Shown here one piece after another: positions 5,435 to 8,204 of a DNA stretch of 8,204 nucleotides (the stretch's first letter is position 1; each line of letters opens with the position of its first letter). The stretch comes from Bacteroidales bacterium (GTDB lineage: Bacteria > Bacteroidota > Bacteroidia > Bacteroidales > Dysgonomonadaceae), in the NCBI GenBank assembly GCA_012518155.1, contig JAAYTC010000353.1:1-8204 (forward strand). Direction: 5' to 3'. The notes beneath the pieces were generated by a model. That model searched no databases. It was not told the origin of the DNA and worked only from the letters and a program-made list of their open reading frames with translations. A program made the translations under genes and the position numbers.

Positions 5435-6526
5435 CTATTTTTCTTGTACTTCCACACGTCGCGCTTGAATAGTCAATGCTTCGCTACCCGAAGTTTTCGG
5501 ATCTTTCCCTTCTCCCGATGTAGAGAGCCTGGAGGCATTGATCCCTTGCCCCACTAGGTAGTTCTTCACTGCTTCGGCTCTTCTTACGGAGAGGCGGTCG
5601 TTGTACGTGTCGGTTCCCACGTGGTCGGTGTAACCGGTGACCTCAACGTCGGTATCGTTGAGCTCCTTCAGTACGGATACGATCGTCGCGAGTTCCGTCG
5701 CGTATTTCTGGGTGTCCACCACGTCGCTATCGAACGCGAAGTGGATGGGCGGAAATTCCGGAAACTGCTTTATCACCACGGGTTTCGGATCAGGTTTCGG
5801 TTCTGGCTTCGGCTCTGGTTTCGGTTCCGGTGCCGGATCGGGAGCGGGCGGAGGAGTCGGTGCCGGTGGCTCATAGACTACCGGTTCGGTTCTCGCGGGG
5901 CTCTTGCCCAAGTTGATCTTGATACCTGCGAGCACGTTAAATTGCCAGTCGGGGTTACTTGCTCTCTTCGAGTTAAAGTGATCGTCGAGCAGCGTGGCAT
6001 TCCCTTCCAGCGTGAGGGCTACTGCCTCGTTCAAGCGGAAATTAGCTCCCAATCCAAAACGTCCCCCCAGGAACCCTTTGTTAGGTTGCCAGAGGTACTC
6101 TAAGTCATACATCCCAAGGTCGAGCGCGTTGGCTCCATCGTTTTCAAAGCCGTAAGCATAAGCCCCTCCCCCGAAGAGGTAAGGGTTTACCACACGTTCC
6201 GGTTTATATCCCCCGAAAAATGCTGCCAAGTCGAACACTAGGTCTATATTCCCTTGCACGAACTTGAAGTCATACAATTGTGCAGGGGCTATCCATCCCC
6301 CTTTCCCTTGCCATCCCGAAGCACCAAGGCGCATACCGAACACGGGGCTAAAGTTGTACCCGAGGTTCAACGCCGCGGCGGGTGAGATCAGGTCCATAAA
6401 CCCGGCTTCGCCCAACGTGTGAGCGGCACCGCCTTGCAATTGCAGGTAGGTACGCGGTTTCTCTTGTGCCGAGGCGAGCATGGGAAGAAGGATTAAAGCC
6501 AACACATGGATTAAAATATTTTTCAT
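5435..6526 (-). CDS. OmpA-family outer-membrane porin with peptidoglycan-binding domain
   Basis: A 363-residue outer-membrane protein. The signal peptide MKNILIHVLALILLPMLASA is cleaved most likely after Ala20. Residues 21-207 form the membrane beta-barrel, with alternating hydrophobic and aromatic strands such as TYLQLQGGAAH and PYLFGGGAYAYGF. A Pro-rich linker spans about 211-250, including tandem EPKPEPKPEPKPDPKP (234-249). The C-terminal OmpA domain covers about 256-360; in GYTDHVGTDTYNDRLSVRR, Asp301 and Arg316 are spaced like E. coli OmpA Asp271 and Arg286, which bind diaminopimelate of peptidoglycan. The family anchors the outer membrane to the wall and can act as a slow porin or adhesin. 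It is preceded by a hairpin and followed by a terminator, so it is probably expressed alone, though no -7 box was found just upstream. The end (RRVEVQEK) is slightly more charged than usual. Confidence 0.95.
   Translation of the reverse strand: MKNILIHVLALILLPMLASAQEKPRTYLQLQGGAAHTLGEAGFMDLISPAAALNLGYNFSPVFGMRLGASGWQGKGGWIAPAQLYDFKFVQGNIDLVFDLAAFFGGYKPERVVNPYLFGGGAYAYGFENDGANALDLGMYDLEYLWQPNKGFLGGRFGLGANFRLNEAVALTLEGNATLLDDHFNSKRASNPDWQFNVLAGIKINLGKSPARTEPVVYEPPAPTPPPAPDPAPEPKPEPKPEPKPDPKPVVIKQFPEFPPIHFAFDSDVVDTQKYATELATIVSVLKELNDTDVEVTGYTDHVGTDTYNDRLSVRRAEAVKNYLVGQGINASRLSTSGEGKDPKTSGSEALTIQARRVEVQEK
5782..5826 (-). repeat. In-gene hexanucleotide repeat encoding the Pro linker
   Basis: The linker codons for Glu-Pro-Lys-Pro form a near-tandem array of six- and twelve-base units (minus-strand GAACCGAAACC-like units with synonymous changes). 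Such arrays change length by slippage in units that keep the frame, so linker length may vary between strains. Confidence 0.55.
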
Positions 6527-6544
6527 AGGTTCTTTAAATTAATG

Positions 6545-6581
6545 AAAGTAGAGGCACGGCACGAAGCCGCGTCTCTACTTT
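6545..6581 (-). terminator. Long hairpin between the beta-rich gene and ompA-like gene
   Basis: Arms AAAGTAGAG (6545-6553) and CTCTACTTT (6573-6581) pair perfectly, and CGGC (6557-6560) with GCCG (6566-6569) closes a 5-base loop. The segment between has one G-T pair, one C-G pair and one A-C mismatch, giving about 16 positions of stem. It lies about 57 bases after the stop of the upstream gene and 18 bases before the porin ATG. The stem is long and GC-rich inside, with a T-containing but not pure tract on the minus strand (TTTCATTAATTT). A terminator is plausible, and it also resembles a dispersed GTAGAGACGC-type palindrome. Confidence 0.6.
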
Positions 6582-6637
6582 GCTATTTATTTTGGTTAGA
6601 CCATAATACTATGGACGAGCCATTATATTGATGACAG

Positions 6638-8204
6638 TTAATTTCCACTTCCCACCTTAACGGTGATTACAAAATTATCTGTTACTGTTCCCCATTTGTG
6701 AACTACAGAAACTGGAATGGAAACCTTAAATTCGTTCAGAACAGCACCCGTTGATTGATTTTCCCAAGTAACTGTGAATTCGTTTGCAAAATAGTAGGTG
6801 GTGCCATCGGAAATAACCGTGGTGGTTCCCGCCGCGGCAACAGCGTCAATCTTAATTTGCATACCTTCTGGGATCGGGAAGGTGACCTGTTCTACGATAT
6901 TGCCACTTGTGTTAATATTGCATTTTGCATTGTCAATATCAAATACAAACGGAGAGCTGTACCTTTCAGTCGGTACTGTAACTGGCTCGTACCACCATCC
7001 AAGTACCAATGGAAAATTAGGATGCCTTACTCTATCAGCTCCAGGTAATAAACCGGCAAATGTCCAATCTGAAACAATTTCTGTGCCTGCTATTGATTCT
7101 ATTCCTACTTCATAATGATCGATCAACGAACGTCCGTAAGGAGTGGTTACGTCGAGCGATGCTCCATTCCAATCATAGAGGATGGTGGTTGGCGTATAAA
7201 GGTTCAAGAGGTAGGAGTTCAGTCCTTGGTTAGCTTGATCAAAAACTGATGCATCTTGTGGCAAGTTGAATTCAAGTGGATAGGTGAATTCCACGTTAAA
7301 TGGAACCCGCAAGTTGATCCAGTTATAGGTCATGCCATTTATATACCCCTTCGGTTGTACCGATACACTCTTCCCAACCAGTCCTTTAGAGGCATTGGAA
7401 AGTGGCGCGTAGTTGCCCCAAGATCCTCCAAGATTTACAGTTTCGTCATCTACATTGAGACGTATAAAGTATTTTCTTGGGTCTAATGGATCAGTTTCGA
7501 TACGTGCCGCGAGATTACCACCTTGACGTAATTCTGTACCATTGGCTGCAATAACATATCCTGATGGAGCCGAAGTGAATACAAAGTAGGGTGTCAATGC
7601 TTCGTCGCAATCCCCTGGCAGCGGTGTGAAGATGAAACTGCCGGATGTATGCATGAACGCGTTGTTCAACAATGCTTCGTAAGCGGTTGAAGTCTTCCCT
7701 GCTTGTTCCAGGATAGTCGGGTTCACGACGATCTTATTTCCGGACAGGATCGCCGTGTTGTCGGTGAGGCTGTAAGTCGGCAGTTTTACTTCAAGTTCCC
7801 ACGTAAGGATAATGTCGGGCCTGTATCCTTGCGACGACAAGGTGGTTTTGATGGTATACTTACCGGCCGGTGCGGTATTCTTAACGGTTCCTTCGATATA
7901 GTTTTCTAACTGGCCGGATTGGGTATCTTGGTAAGTTTCGTAACTAAATTCGAAGTCGGTTACATTCGCGAAATTCCCCGGTATGGCAGGAATAAAGCTA
8001 GAAATCGAGTGGGTGATAGCGCCCGTGTACTCGTCGAAGAACAGGTCTTTGCCCAGTTTCACTCTTTCGTGGTTGAAAACCTGATCCATATCGGCTCTCA
8101 GCTTGTTGCCATCGGTAAATACATACTCGGCATCGCAATTGAGCGTGAACGGATCGAGCACGATCGTTGGGATATCGGAAATAGCATCGAGATCGAAGTT
8201 GTCG
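6638..8204 (-). CDS. Large beta-rich, probably cell-surface protein (5' end missing)
   Basis: The frame stays open from the TAA at 6640-6638 to the right edge, giving at least 521 codons. The GTG at 8161 is only an internal codon, because DNFDLDAISDIPTIV precedes it in frame, so the true start lies outside. The product is rich in Thr, Val, Asn, Gly and aromatic residues and poor in Lys and Cys, has no catalytic motif I recognise, and has many alternating beta-strand patterns (for example TYYFANEFTVTW and the C-terminal NFVITVKV). Related strand-like segments occur near both ends (LTWELEVKLP near the N-terminal side, VVHKWGTVTDNF at the end), suggesting Ig-like domains. This fits a secreted or lipid-anchored Bacteroidota surface protein, but the signal peptide is not in view. 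It ends VGSGN with no sorting-domain-like tail. The family is unknown to me. Confidence 0.75.
   Translation of the reverse strand, partial: DNFDLDAISDIPTIVLDPFTLNCDAEYVFTDGNKLRADMDQVFNHERVKLGKDLFFDEYTGAITHSISSFIPAIPGNFANVTDFEFSYETYQDTQSGQLENYIEGTVKNTAPAGKYTIKTTLSSQGYRPDIILTWELEVKLPTYSLTDNTAILSGNKIVVNPTILEQAGKTSTAYEALLNNAFMHTSGSFIFTPLPGDCDEALTPYFVFTSAPSGYVIAANGTELRQGGNLAARIETDPLDPRKYFIRLNVDDETVNLGGSWGNYAPLSNASKGLVGKSVSVQPKGYINGMTYNWINLRVPFNVEFTYPLEFNLPQDASVFDQANQGLNSYLLNLYTPTTILYDWNGASLDVTTPYGRSLIDHYEVGIESIAGTEIVSDWTFAGLLPGADRVRHPNFPLVLGWWYEPVTVPTERYSSPFVFDIDNAKCNINTSGNIVEQVTFPIPEGMQIKIDAVAAAGTTTVISDGTTYYFANEFTVTWENQSTGAVLNEFKVSIPVSVVHKWGTVTDNFVITVKVGSGN

Noticed and set aside
5621..6103. 160-codon plus-strand frame opposite the porin gene
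   Set aside because: The FRFRFWLRL-type stretch is just the complement of the Pro-linker repeat; it is a shadow of the real gene.
8159..8161. GTG as start codon of the rightmost gene
   Set aside because: Fourteen more in-frame codons without a stop precede it up to the window edge and read like the same protein, so the gene is simply cut by the window.
1..8204. CRISPR array, tRNA, rRNA or complete insertion sequence
   Set aside because: No regularly spaced repeats of CRISPR size, no cloverleaf-like gene and no transposase frame were seen on either strand.

Overview
The window looks like a chromosomal segment of a Bacteroidota organism, most likely of the order Bacteroidales. The reasons are the TAnnTTTG-type -7 elements, the poor Shine-Dalgarno signals before most genes, the ferredoxin-domain-less IorA next to IorB, a Pro-rich-linker OmpA porin, and a large secreted-type beta-rich protein without recognisable catalytic motifs. 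All convincing genes are on the minus strand. The genus cannot be fixed from the sequence alone.

Layout, read in the direction of transcription (high to low coordinates). At 8204-6638 is the 3' part of a large beta-rich, probably cell-surface protein whose start lies outside the window. A strong hairpin follows at 6545-6581. Next is an OmpA-family outer-membrane porin (6526-5435) with its own intrinsic terminator (5298-5323). A 378-base gap carries an imperfect direct repeat and a good -7 box, and then comes pnp, encoding polynucleotide phosphorylase (5056-2891), ended by a clear intrinsic terminator (2833-2861).

The stretch 2832-1715 is the accessory-looking part. It holds four exact-length copies of an 11-bp tandem repeat with an inverted copy beside them. 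It then holds an intact MNT-type nucleotidyltransferase antitoxin gene (2589-2275) and the remains of its HEPN toxin partner (2278-2089). The toxin gene kept its ATGA overlap with the antitoxin gene and both of its ends, but lost the middle, including the conserved core. A further open fragment without a start codon (about 2014-1880) looks like another decayed gene.

The window ends with iorA (1714 or 1702 to 92) and the first codons of iorB (47-1). These are the two subunits of indolepyruvate:ferredoxin oxidoreductase, which acts in aromatic amino acid and aryl-acid metabolism. No RNA gene, CRISPR array or intact mobile element was seen. The most interesting items are the toxin-deleted HEPN/MNT module, the 11-bp repeat array and the palindromic GTAGAGACGC-type hairpin before ompA.
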